Below are positions 24,526 to 31,702 of a stretch of 32,042 nt of DNA, piece after piece (the stretch's first letter is position 1; every line of letters begins with the position of its first letter). The stretch is taken from NCBI GenBank assembly GCA_026225015.1, contig JAMFRY010000038.1, positions 1 through 32,042 on the forward strand, written 5' to 3'. A model generated the notes under the pieces. The model saw only the letters and a list, made by a program, of their open reading frames with translations, ran no database searches and was not told the DNA's origin. Position numbers and translations under genes: made by a program. The DNA comes from Alphaproteobacteria bacterium (lineage in GTDB: Bacteria; Pseudomonadota; Alphaproteobacteria; Acetobacterales; Acetobacteraceae).

Positions 24526-26232
24526 TTATATCCTGTTCGCGCGGTTTTTCTTTCGCCTGGCTTGTTCGCTGGGTTTGCCGGATGGCGCGCGGATGGCTTC
24601 TTTTTCGCGTAGCGGTTTGTGAATCGAAGGCGGCGTTGTTTGCGTAACGACCAGATCGCCGTTCGGCGCGCTGGCGGCGGCGGCGAAGCGCTCGGCGGCG
24701 TAGGATGCGATTTCGAATTTTGTTTCGCGGTCAAAAATGCGGATCGCCCCGATTTCCTGTTTGGTAATGCCGCCGATCCGGCAGATCAAAGGGATAAGCC
24801 ATTTCGGGTCGGCATTGTTTTTTCTGCCCACCGTGGAACGGAACCATACCGTTTCGCCGTTATTTGCATGTTCGTAATCCGCTTTCGGGAATGTCTTTTT
24901 GACGCGCGGTGCCTCCAGGGGGGCCTTCTGGATTGTGATTTCTTCCGGCTCCGGCAGTCTGGATTGAAAGATGCGGATCAGCGCGGTGGCGATTGCCTCG
25001 GGCGTTTGGTGCTCGAGTAACGCTGCTGCAAGCACGCGCTCTTCCTCCAGCGGAGGTCCGGTCAGCGCCGGGTCGGAGAGCAATCTTTCTTGGTCCCGCC
25101 TGCGGATTTCCTCGGCTTGCGGCGGGTCAACCCAGGCGGCGGTGATGTTGGCGGAGGTTAGCAGCATCTCGGCGCGGCGGCGTTTGGAGGTGGGGACCAG
25201 CAGCAGGCAGATGCCTTTGCGCCCAGCCCTGCCGGTGCGGCCGGAGCGGTGCAGCAGGGTTTCCTTATTGGTCGGCAGGTCGGCATGAATGACCAGATCG
25301 AGATCGGGCAGATCCAGGCCGCGGGCGGCGACGTCGGTGGCGATGCAAACCCGGGCGCGGCCGTCGCGCAAGGATTGCAAGGCGGTGTTGCGCTCGTTTT
25401 GGCTTAGTTCGCCGGAGAGCGCCACCGCCGAGAAACCGCGCTCCTGCAGCCGGCCATGCAGCCGGCGCACCGCTTCGCGCGTGGCGCAGAACACCAAGGC
25501 GCGGGAGTCGTAAAAGCGCAGCAGGTTGACCAGGCCGTGTTCGATCTCATGGCCGGCGATCAGCACCGCGCGGTATTCGATGTCCTCATGCGGCTGGCCG
25601 CGGCCGCCGGCGTCGATGCGCAGCGCGTCGTGCTGGTATTTGCGGGCCAGCGCGACGATTTCCTTCGGGATAGTCGCGGAGAACAACAAGGTTCTGCGCT
25701 CGGACGGCGCGGCTTTGAGAATAAACTCCAGCTCCTCGCGAAAGCCGAGATCGAGCATTTCATCGGCTTCATCGAGCACCACGGCGCGGCATTGCGACAG
25801 GTTGAGATTGCCGCGCTGGATATGATCCTGCAGCCGGCCCGGCGTGCCGACGACGATATGGCTCCCCGCCGCCAGCGCCCGCTGCTCGCGCCGCGGGTCC
25901 ATGCCGCCGACGCAGGAGATGACGCGACCTTTCGCATGCTCGTAGAGCCAGCTCAGCTCGTTATGGACCTGGATCGCCAATTCCCGCGTTGGGGTGACGA
26001 CCAGAACCAGCGGCAGCCCGGGAGCGCTGAGCTGCTCGGCGTCGCCCAGGAGCGTTGTGGCCAAAGCCAGGCCGTAAGCGACGGTTTTGCCGGAGCCGGT
26101 CTGCGCGGAGACCAAAAGGTCGCGGTTTCCCGCATCGCTCTCCAGTACCGCCTGTTGGACGGGCGTAAGCGCGGTATAGGAACGGGCGCTGAGCGCTTGC
26201 TGCAATGCAACATTGATGATGGGGAAAGTCAC
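24526..26232 (-). CDS. DEAD-box ATP-dependent RNA helicase with DbpA-like C-terminal domain
   Basis: A 568-residue helicase of the DeaD/CsdA type, likely acting in ribosome assembly and mRNA unwinding in the cytoplasm. Motifs in order are: Q-motif region LTPVQQAVL (22-30), motif I AQTGSGKT (43-50), PTRELAIQ (81-88), GTPGR (129-133), DEAD (154-157), SAT (185-187), then RGLDLPDLDLVIHADLP and HRSGRTGRAGRKG in the second RecA domain. Residues about 475-540 (WLIPLICRIGGITKQEIGAIRIFDRETKFEI) match the DbpA RNA-binding domain, and the tail is strongly basic. The start is GTG at 26232, supported by AGGAG six bases before it. It is divergent from the cold-shock gene, which fits a shared role in RNA structure control. 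Confidence 0.94.
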   Translation of the reverse strand: MTFPIINVALQQALSARSYTALTPVQQAVLESDAGNRDLLVSAQTGSGKTVAYGLALATTLLGDAEQLSAPGLPLVLVVTPTRELAIQVHNELSWLYEHAKGRVISCVGGMDPRREQRALAAGSHIVVGTPGRLQDHIQRGNLNLSQCRAVVLDEADEMLDLGFREELEFILKAAPSERRTLLFSATIPKEIVALARKYQHDALRIDAGGRGQPHEDIEYRAVLIAGHEIEHGLVNLLRFYDSRALVFCATREAVRRLHGRLQERGFSAVALSGELSQNERNTALQSLRDGRARVCIATDVAARGLDLPDLDLVIHADLPTNKETLLHRSGRTGRAGRKGICLLLVPTSKRRRAEMLLTSANITAAWVDPPQAEEIRRRDQERLLSDPALTGPPLEEERVLAAALLEHQTPEAIATALIRIFQSRLPEPEEITIQKAPLEAPRVKKTFPKADYEHANNGETVWFRSTVGRKNNADPKWLIPLICRIGGITKQEIGAIRIFDRETKFEIASYAAERFAAAASAPNGDLVVTQTTPPSIHKPLREKEAIRAPSGKPSEQARRKKNRANRI

Positions 26233-26406
26233 CCGCGGCTCCTAAGCCTGTTGCAGGTGTTCGGCAACCCGGCTTGAAGCGCAGCTGTCGAAACTTAGGT
26301 CCTAATGGCGGTTTGGGATTGAAGGCAACGCCTTGGTGCCGTATGTTGACAGTTCCTTGGGTGGATACCAGGATCGTTTGAACATAGGTAGAGGACAGTT
26401 TTTATA

Positions 26407-27069
26407 GTGCGACCCCCGAAAAACGACCGCCAGCGCCAATCGCGCCGCCGCGGCTTTGATGACGATAATTTCTTCGGCAATACGCCGCCACTCCCGCCAT
26501 CCTTTTCCGGGTTCGGGTCCTCTTCCGCAGCACCGGAAGCCAAGGCCACGGTAAAATGGTACAATTCCGAGAAAGGTTTCGGTTTTGTCGAAATGGCCGA
26601 TGGCTCGGGTGACGTGTTTCTGCACGCCAATTCACTGCAGCAGGCCGGCGTTCAATCGGTGACGCCAGGCTCCATTTTGCAGGTCCGCGTTGGGCAGGGG
26701 CAAAAAGGCAGGCAGGTTGACCAGGTAATTTCGGTCACCGAAGGCACCGGCGAGGCGCCCAGTGCCGCTCCGCGTGGCGGCGGCTATGGTGGGGGTGGCG
26801 GGTTTGACCGGCCACGCTCCTCGGGTCCGCGGCCGCCGCGCCAACAGGCCTCCGGCCCGGCGGTGGAGATGACCGGCGTGGTGAAATGGTACAATTCCAC
26901 CAAGGGCTTTGGCTTCATCAGCCCGCAGGATGGCGGCAAGGACGTGTTCGTGCACGCCACCGCGCTGGAACATGCCGGCCTGCCGCCGCTGCAGGAAGGC
27001 CAGTCCGTGCGCATGAATGTCGTGCAAGGCGCCAAAGGTCCGGAAGTAAGCTCCATCAGCGTCGGCTGA
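26407..27069 (+). CDS. Protein with two cold-shock domains
   Basis: A 220-residue cytoplasmic RNA/ssDNA-binding protein. A short basic, disordered-looking N terminus (RPPKNDRQRQSRRRGFDDD) precedes CSD1 at about 46-112, with RNP1 KGFGFV and RNP2 DVFLHA. A Gly/Arg/Pro-rich linker (about 113-152) joins it to CSD2 at 154-220, with RNP1 KGFGFI and RNP2 DVFVHA. Two-domain Csp proteins are typical of alphaproteobacteria and act as RNA chaperones in cold or stationary phase. The GTG at 26407 is the only usable start, because a stop codon precedes it in frame at 26389 and no other start codon lies between; GAGGA lies about 11 bases upstream, somewhat far. A TTGACA at 26346-26351 may be its -35. A terminator follows. 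Confidence 0.92.
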   Translation: MRPPKNDRQRQSRRRGFDDDNFFGNTPPLPPSFSGFGSSSAAPEAKATVKWYNSEKGFGFVEMADGSGDVFLHANSLQQAGVQSVTPGSILQVRVGQGQKGRQVDQVISVTEGTGEAPSAAPRGGGYGGGGGFDRPRSSGPRPPRQQASGPAVEMTGVVKWYNSTKGFGFISPQDGGKDVFVHATALEHAGLPPLQEGQSVRMNVVQGAKGPEVSSISVG

Positions 27070-27100
27070 CGCGCGGCTTCCGGCAATTTAAACATAACCG

Positions 27101-27145
27101 AGAGCGCAATTCGGCCTTATCCGCCGGGTTGCGCTCTTTTTCTTT
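27101..27145 (+). terminator. Intrinsic terminator after the cold-shock gene
   Basis: AGAGCGCAA (27101-27109) pairs perfectly with TTGCGCTCT (27129-27137). Inner CGGC/GCCG bases can extend the stem, and TTTTTCTTT follows directly. It lies 32 bases after the stop codon of the cold-shock gene and separates it from the ATPase gene. Confidence 0.85.
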
Positions 27146-27230
27146 GGTCCCGCGTCAGCCCAGGATTGATCAGAACAGTTCCAGCGCGGTGGAGCATGTA
27201 AGCGCAAGGTAGGTGTAAAAGGAAGGGAAG

Positions 27231-27785
27231 ATGGAGACCAACCGGTTTGTCTTGATCTCCGGATGCTCGGGCGGCGGTAAATCCACACTTCTTGCGGAAC
27301 TCGGCCGGCGCGGTTTTACCACTGTGGAGGAACCTGGCCGGCGGATCGTCGCACAAGAACGGCTCGGCGATGGCCTGGCACTGCCTTGGGTGAGCGAGAC
27401 AGAATTTGCCCGCCGTGCCATCGCGCTCGCTTTTGCGGACCGCACCGAAGCGAGCGTCGCGAAGGGCTGGGTATTCTTTGACCGAGGCTTGATCGACGCC
27501 GCTGCCGCCTTGCAACACCTCACCGGCGAGCCTGCGTTGGCGCGTTTCGGGCAGGCCTGCCGTTACCACAGCCGCGTGTTTCTCACGCCGCCTTGGCCGG
27601 AAATCTATGTCACCGACCATGAACGGCGGCACGGTCTTGATGCCGCCATCGCTGAGTATCAACGTCTGCTTGGCGCATACCCCGCTTTGGGCTACGCGGT
27701 GATAATTCTGCCCAAGGTAGGCGTGATTGAGCGCGCCGATTGCGTGCTTGCTGCATTGGAAAGCGAAAGAAGAGGCCAGTTTTAA
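27231..27785 (+). CDS. Small P-loop ATPase/kinase-like protein (AAA_28-like)
   Basis: A 184-residue protein with Walker A GCSGGGKST at 11-19 in an ISGCSGGGKSTLL context, then EEPGRRIV, VFFDRGLIDAAAAL (a DRG segment resembling the kinase Asp-Arg pair) and a LID-like region ending EIYVTDHERRHG. These match the predicted-ATPase family often called AAA_28, related to nucleoside or small-molecule kinases, whose substrates are mostly unknown. GGAAGGGAAG before the ATG supports the start. It lies between the cold-shock terminator and the arsenic promoter, so it looks like a single-gene unit. It ends four bases before the arsenic -35 element, so its transcription could read into that operon. Confidence 0.75.
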   Translation: METNRFVLISGCSGGGKSTLLAELGRRGFTTVEEPGRRIVAQERLGDGLALPWVSETEFARRAIALAFADRTEASVAKGWVFFDRGLIDAAAALQHLTGEPALARFGQACRYHSRVFLTPPWPEIYVTDHERRHGLDAAIAEYQRLLGAYPALGYAVIILPKVGVIERADCVLAALESERRGQF

Positions 27786-27789
27786 TGGA

Positions 27790-27817
27790 TTGACAGTTTC
27801 CATATTTCTATTATTAT
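27790..27817 (+). promoter_or_regulatory. ars operon promoter
   Basis: A perfect -35 TTGACA (27790-27795), a 16-base spacer and TATTAT (27812-27817, five of six consensus matches) form one of the strongest-looking promoters in the window. Only six bases separate the -10 from the arsR ATG, so transcription should start at or very near the A of the start codon. Confidence 0.75.
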
Positions 27818-27821
27818 GGAA
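27798..27821. promoter_or_regulatory. Predicted ArsR operator (inverted repeat)
   Basis: TTCCATA (27798-27804) and TATGGAA (27815-27821) are perfect reverse complements separated by 10 bases. The repeat lies across the spacer and the -10 of the ars promoter, where a bound ArsR dimer would exclude RNA polymerase. The size and position fit known ArsR-family operators; binding itself is inferred. Confidence 0.65.
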
Positions 27822-27823
27822 GG

Positions 27824-28180
27824 ATGGAATTAATTGACGCCATTGCTGCGTTGGCCGCGCTTGCACAGGAATCCCGCCTCGCCATATTCCGGCTTCTGGT
27901 TCAAGCCGGGCCTGAAGGGCAACCGGCGGGCCAGATCGCCGAGCGCCTGAATCTGCCCTCGGCCACGCTGTCTTTTCACCTGAACCAGCTCAAACATGCC
28001 GGTCTTGTCCGCTTCCGCCGGGAAAGCCGCTCTTTGATTTACGTGGCCCAATATGCCGCCATGAATGATCTGCTCGCCTATCTGACGGAAAATTGCTGCC
28101 AGGGCGACGCGGCGAGCTGCGGCGCGGTCACCTGTGACACGACCACCCTCATCAAACCTCCGAAGGAAACCCGTCAATGA
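27824..28180 (+). CDS. arsR: ArsR-family arsenic-responsive repressor
   Basis: A 118-residue winged-HTH repressor (HTH at about 34-60: GQIAERLNLPSATLSFHLNQLKHAGLV; wing FRRESRSLIYV). It lacks the helix-3 ELCVCDL metal motif of the plasmid R773 ArsR. Instead it has C-terminal cysteines Cys91, Cys92, Cys99 and Cys104, similar to Acidithiobacillus ferrooxidans ArsR, where a C-terminal CysCys plus a third Cys bind arsenite. It should repress its own operon and release DNA on As(III) binding. GGAAGG touches the ATG with no spacer, and the promoter's -10 is only six bases away, so initiation may be leaderless. The stop overlaps the next gene (ATGA). Confidence 0.92.
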   Translation: MELIDAIAALAALAQESRLAIFRLLVQAGPEGQPAGQIAERLNLPSATLSFHLNQLKHAGLVRFRRESRSLIYVAQYAAMNDLLAYLTENCCQGDAASCGAVTCDTTTLIKPPKETRQ

Positions 28181-28662
28181 AGCGGCTTCACGTTCACATG
28201 TCGGTTGAAGACATTGCGCAATCGGTCAAATTCTACCGCATAATTTTTGCGGCCGATCCGGCCGTCATCAAGCCGGATTATGCAAAATGGATACTCGATG
28301 ATCCACGCGTGAATTTCGCGATCTCGACACATGGCAGCCAGATCGGCCTCGACCATCTCGGCATTCAGGTCGAAACGGCCGATGAGCTGCGCGACGTTTA
28401 CGGCCGCTTGCAAAAGGCCGACCGTCCTGTGCTTGAAGAGGGCGCCACGACATGCTGCTATGCAAACTCCGAGAAATCATGGATCGCGGACCCGCAAGGC
28501 GTATCATGGGAAGTCTTCCTCACCTCTGGTGAGAGCACGGTTTACGGCGATGAGATTGATCTCAGTGCGATCCGCGCCACGCAAGGCGCGTGCTGCGCGC
28601 CAAAAATCGAAGCTCCGCCGGTAGCAGCCTGCTGCGGCCCCAAGGCCGGCGCCAATGTCTGA
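28177..28662 (+). CDS. arsI: ArsI/CadI-family glyoxalase-fold dioxygenase
   Basis: A 161-residue vicinal-oxygen-chelate protein. ArsI is a non-heme Fe(II) dioxygenase cleaving the carbon-arsenic bond of trivalent organoarsenicals; CadI relatives are tied to cadmium and arsenic response. The metal ligands expected for ArsI are visible: an N-terminal His (His5 or His7 in RLHVHMSV), His60 in LDHLGIQV and Glu112 in WEVF. The vicinal Cys93-Cys94 pair in GATTCCYANSEKSW is the known MAs(III) site. Beyond the catalytic domain a tail holds two more vicinal Cys pairs (139-140 and 152-153) in Ala/Pro-rich sequence. Both junctions overlap their neighbours, so expression is locked to the ars operon. Family secure; organoarsenical activity inferred. 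Confidence 0.85.
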   Translation: MKRLHVHMSVEDIAQSVKFYRIIFAADPAVIKPDYAKWILDDPRVNFAISTHGSQIGLDHLGIQVETADELRDVYGRLQKADRPVLEEGATTCCYANSEKSWIADPQGVSWEVFLTSGESTVYGDEIDLSAIRATQGACCAPKIEAPPVAACCGPKAGANV

Positions 28663-29182
28663 GCGCGTATACAATGTGATGTTTCTCTGCACGGGCAACA
28701 GCGCGCGCTCGATCATGGCCGAGGCGATTTTGCGCGTGGACGGGCTCGGCCATTTCCGTGCCTTCTCGGCGGGGAGTCACCCTAAAAGCGAGGTCAATCC
28801 CATTGCGCTCAAGGTGCTTGAGAGCTTTGATTACCCGCTAGATGAGTTGCGCGCAAAAAGCTGGAACGAATTTTCCCGCCCTGAAGCGCCCGTCATGGAT
28901 TTTGCCTTTACGGTTTGCGACAATGCGGCTGGTGAAATTTGCCCGGTTTGGCCTGGCCAGCCGATGACGGCGCATTGGGGCATAGATGATCCGGTGGCGA
29001 TTGAGGGGACGGATATTGAAAAGGAAAGGGCCTTTCTACTAGCCTTCAAATATCTCAAGCAGCGGATCAGCCTGTTCTTGAGTTTGCCGCTTGCGAGCAT
29101 CGATAAAATGGCGCTCGGCGTCAAGCTTGAGGAAATCGGCCGCGCCGAGGGCGCATCAACCCCAAACTCCGGTGGCGCGTGA
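28655..29182 (+). CDS. Arsenate reductase, low-molecular-weight phosphatase type
   Basis: A 175-residue protein of the LMW protein tyrosine phosphatase-like arsenate reductases. The P-loop CTGNSARS has nucleophile Cys12, and the acid-bearing loop is HWGIDDP. Cys88 (VCDNAAGE) and Cys96 (ICP) fit the redox pair that forms the disulfide cascade in the thioredoxin-coupled Staphylococcus aureus-type enzyme. It reduces As(V) to As(III) for export. It overlaps the arsI-like gene by eight bases and the next arsC by one. A plain phosphatase role is unlikely given the Cys positions and the operon. Confidence 0.9.
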   Translation: MSERVYNVMFLCTGNSARSIMAEAILRVDGLGHFRAFSAGSHPKSEVNPIALKVLESFDYPLDELRAKSWNEFSRPEAPVMDFAFTVCDNAAGEICPVWPGQPMTAHWGIDDPVAIEGTDIEKERAFLLAFKYLKQRISLFLSLPLASIDKMALGVKLEEIGRAEGASTPNSGGA

Positions 29183-29625
29183 TGCCTTTCCATGACGTCA
29201 TCATTTATCACAACCCCGATTGCGGCACGTCGCGCAACACGCTGGCGTTGATCCGCAATGCCGGCATCGAACCGCATGTCATCGAATATCTGAAAACGCC
29301 GCCGGCTCGTGCATTGCTGGTGCAACTCATCGCGCGTGCCGGTTTGACGCCGCGCGCTTTGCTGCGCGCAAAGGGCACGCCCTACGCCGATCTTGGCCTC
29401 GGCGATGAGACTTTGACAGATGACCAGCTTGTGGATGCAATGATGGCGCAGCCGATCCTGATCAACCGCCCGATCGTCGTCACTTCGCAAGGGGTCAAGC
29501 TCTGCCGGCCGTCCGAACTGGTGCTTGATATTCTCCCCGCGCCGCAACGCCAAGCATTTACCAAAGAGGATGGCGAGCCTGTCATTGATGCGCATGGCAA
29601 CCGCCTCGCGAAATCGACGCCATGA
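29182..29625 (+). CDS. arsC: Arsenate reductase, glutaredoxin-dependent ArsC type
   Basis: A 147-residue thioredoxin-fold ArsC related to the plasmid R773 enzyme and structurally unlike the preceding reductase. The catalytic Cys14 lies in IYHNPDCGTSRNT. LKTPPARALLVQLIARAGL, LRAKGTPYADLGL and QPILINRPIVVTSQGVKLCRPSE carry the conserved Arg positions that bind arsenate. It reduces As(V) using glutathione and glutaredoxin. I prefer the ATG at 29182, sharing one base with the previous stop; a GTG directly before it (29179) is possible. It overlaps acr3 by four bases. Confidence 0.92.
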   Translation: MPFHDVIIYHNPDCGTSRNTLALIRNAGIEPHVIEYLKTPPARALLVQLIARAGLTPRALLRAKGTPYADLGLGDETLTDDQLVDAMMAQPILINRPIVVTSQGVKLCRPSELVLDILPAPQRQAFTKEDGEPVIDAHGNRLAKSTP

Positions 29626-30698
29626 GTGAAACAGTTGCGGCCATTCCTGGCAGACGCCATGCAATCGGAACCTTCGAGCGTTATTTGACGCTTTGGGTGC
29701 TGCTCTGCATCGTCGCCGGTATTGGCCTCGGCCATCTGGCGCCCGGTGCCTTCCACGTCCTAGGCACGGCAAGCATCGCGCAAATCAATCTGCCGATCGC
29801 CGTGCTGGTCTGGCTGATGATTATCCCGATGCTGCTCAAGATCGATCTTGCTGCGCTCGGCCAGGTCAAGGCGCATTGGCGCGGCATAGCCACCACGGTG
29901 GGCGTCAACTGGCTGGTCAAACCGTTTTCTATGGCATTGCTTGGCTGGCTGTTCATCGATCATCTGTTCCGCGCCTGGCTGCCGGCCGGGCAGATCGACT
30001 CCTACGTAGCTGGCTTGATCTTGCTCGCCGCCGCGCCCTGCACGGCGATGGTGTTCGTCTGGTCGAATCTGGTGGAAGGCGAGCCGCATTTCACGCTGAG
30101 CCAGGTCGCGCTCAATGATACAATCATGGTTTTCGCCTTCGCGCCGCTCGTGGCGCTGCTGCTTGGCCTGTCCTCCATTTCGGTGCCATGGGAGACGCTG
30201 ATTTTATCGGTCGTGCTCTACATTATCGTGCCGGTGATCGTGGCGCAGCTCTGGCGGCGCGCGCTGCTGGCGAAGGGCGAAGCGGTGCTCGGGCGCACCT
30301 TGCGAGGGCTGGGGCCAGTATCGCTTTTGGCGCTGCTGCTCACATTGGTGCTGTTGTTCGGTTTGCAGGGCGCCCAGATCGCGCGGCAACCGATCGTGAT
30401 TGCATTACTGGCGGTGCCGATCCTGATTCAGGTCTATTTCAATGCCGGGCTGGCTTACTGGCTCAATCGCCGCTTTGGGGTCGACTGGTGCGTCGCTGGG
30501 CCGTCGGCGCTGATCGGGGCAAGTAATTTTTTCGAGCTGGCGGTCGCCACGGCAATCGCATTGTTTGGGTTTCAATCCGGCGCGGCGCTCGCAACCGTTG
30601 TCGGCGTGTTGGTCGAAGTGCCGGTCATGCTCTCGGTGGTGCAAATTGTGAAAGGGTCGCGCGTTTGGTATGAACGCGGTGCGGCGCGTAAATTATGA
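29622..30698 (+). CDS. acr3: ACR3-family arsenite efflux transporter
   Basis: A 358-residue inner-membrane permease with about ten hydrophobic segments. It expels arsenite, the product of both reductases, using the proton gradient. Signature residues are Cys140 in LAAAPCTAMVFVWS and Glu305 in ASNFFELAVATAIALFG, corresponding to the Cys and Glu essential in characterised Acr3 proteins. IPMLLKIDLAALGQV and WLVKPFSMALLGWLF are also typical. It is often annotated arsB, but it is Acr3 and not the unrelated ArsB antiporter. It ends the operon; no clear intrinsic terminator follows. Confidence 0.95.
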   Translation: MSETVAAIPGRRHAIGTFERYLTLWVLLCIVAGIGLGHLAPGAFHVLGTASIAQINLPIAVLVWLMIIPMLLKIDLAALGQVKAHWRGIATTVGVNWLVKPFSMALLGWLFIDHLFRAWLPAGQIDSYVAGLILLAAAPCTAMVFVWSNLVEGEPHFTLSQVALNDTIMVFAFAPLVALLLGLSSISVPWETLILSVVLYIIVPVIVAQLWRRALLAKGEAVLGRTLRGLGPVSLLALLLTLVLLFGLQGAQIARQPIVIALLAVPILIQVYFNAGLAYWLNRRFGVDWCVAGPSALIGASNFFELAVATAIALFGFQSGAALATVVGVLVEVPVMLSVVQIVKGSRVWYERGAARKL

Positions 30699-31025
30699 TT
30701 TTCGGAGCATGGGCTATTCGATAGACATGCTTTGGCTCGGCTTTGGGGCAGGCTCGGGCTTAACCTCTCCGCTATGCGCGGATGCGATGGCGGCGGCGAT
30801 CTTCGCCACGCTTTCTTCGATGGTTAGATGCGCGGTATCGCGTTGCAGTCGCGGATGACCCCAGGCTTCCCGCGCGGATTAAGAAGTACGCAGCACCTCC
30901 TGCCTCACCGCGTTCCCGGCGGCCAGGGGTTTTTCAACAAACTGAAAATCGGCAGCCGACGTTACGGCGCAATTAAGCAATAGGGAATAGCTACGCGCCC
31001 ATTACCCAACGATGCGGAGCTTCCC
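30699..31025. other. Gene-poor gap between acr3 and the chemotaxis operon
   Basis: These 327 bases hold no complete gene. They contain a minus-strand orphan coding fragment (listed separately) and a GGGTTTTTCAACAAACTG stretch at 30927-30944, which resembles sequence near the ends of some insertion elements. No target duplication or transposase was found. The last 60 bases before 31026 probably hold the promoter of the chemotaxis genes, but no convincing -35/-10 pair stands out. Confidence 0.5.
30714..30878 (-). pseudogene. Orphan C-terminal protein fragment
   Basis: A minus-strand frame of 54 codons, bounded at its 5' side by a stop codon (30879-30881), reads SAREAWGHPRLQRDTAHLTI and then EESVAKIAAAIASAHSGEVK, ending with a Pro/Ser-rich tail. 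It has the look of a real protein C terminus (amphipathic helix, then disordered tail) but has no start or catalytic part. It may be the remnant of a gene lost when the arsenic genes and their neighbours were brought together. I do not recognise the parent family. Confidence 0.4.
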
Positions 31026-31337
31026 GTGTCTGATGAGATGTTCGCGACCGTGAAATTGTCCGGCAAGATCGATGTTCGGTCAATCGATGACTCTTTTGAG
31101 AAAATCAAGCAGGCCGCGGATGCCGGCACGGCTTTTGAAATCGATCTCGACGATGTTACAGATATCGACCTGACCTTTCTGCAACTGATCGAGTCCGCCA
31201 GGAGGAGCGCCGCCCAAACCGGAACGGCGATCCGACTGGCCGCACCGGCAACTGGCTCCGTCTTCGAGACCCTGCAGCGGGGCGGATTTTTGAGCGACCC
31301 TGCCGGCGCGCAAACCCAGTTCTGGCTTTGCCGGTAA
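31026..31337 (+). CDS. STAS-domain protein at the head of a chemotaxis operon
   Basis: A 103-residue single STAS domain. VKLSGKIDVRSIDDSFEKIK, EIDLDDVTDIDLTFLQLIESARRSA and IRLAAPATGSVFETLQRGGF follow the beta-alpha pattern of anti-sigma-factor-antagonist-like proteins. The position of the phosphorylatable Ser in SpoIIAA-type proteins is Thr here (IDLTFLQ), so regulation by phosphorylation is uncertain. Start is GTG at 31026 with GGAG six bases upstream. Its stop overlaps the CheY ATG by one base. STAS proteins in this position are seen in several chemotaxis operons; the function is not settled. Confidence 0.8.
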   Translation: MSDEMFATVKLSGKIDVRSIDDSFEKIKQAADAGTAFEIDLDDVTDIDLTFLQLIESARRSAAQTGTAIRLAAPATGSVFETLQRGGFLSDPAGAQTQFWLCR

Positions 31338-31702
31338 TGGCATCAATCCTGACAGTCGATGACTCAGCAAGTATCCGCCGGACCATCAAAATCGCTTTGA
31401 CGGGCGAAGGCTATGACGTCACCGAAGCAGCCGACGGCGCCGAAGGATTTCGCAAGGCCGGGTCTGCAAGTTTCGACCTGATCATCACCGATCTCAACAT
31501 GCCGGTCATGGATGGTCTGACCATGATCCGGGAGCTGCGCAAGAACCCTGCCAATACCGGCGTGCCGATCCTGTTTTTGACCACCGAGTCCGACGCCGGC
31601 ATCAAAGCCCAGGCGAAGGCGGCTGGCGCGACAGGATGGCTGACGAAGCCTTTCGATCCCGACGGGTTGATCAAAATCGTCCAAAGGATACTGGCGAAAT
31701 GA
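31337..31702 (+). CDS. cheY: CheY-like single-domain response regulator
   Basis: A 121-residue receiver domain. The acidic pocket is Asp8-Asp9, the phosphoacceptor is Asp52 in IITDLNMPVMDG, the switch Thr is in LTTESD (82-83), and Lys104 is in LTKPFDPD. Phosphorylated by CheA, it should bind the flagellar motor or act as a phosphate sink. I chose the ATG at 31337 (shares a base with the STAS stop) since the conserved ASILTVDDS begins there. The stop overlaps the cheA ATG (ATGA). Confidence 0.93.
   Translation: MASILTVDDSASIRRTIKIALTGEGYDVTEAADGAEGFRKAGSASFDLIITDLNMPVMDGLTMIRELRKNPANTGVPILFLTTESDAGIKAQAKAAGATGWLTKPFDPDGLIKIVQRILAK

Noticed and set aside
28831..29772. 313-codon minus-strand open frame across the arsenate reductase genes
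   Set aside because: The + strand genes carry recognised active sites; the antisense product is Arg-rich and motif-free.
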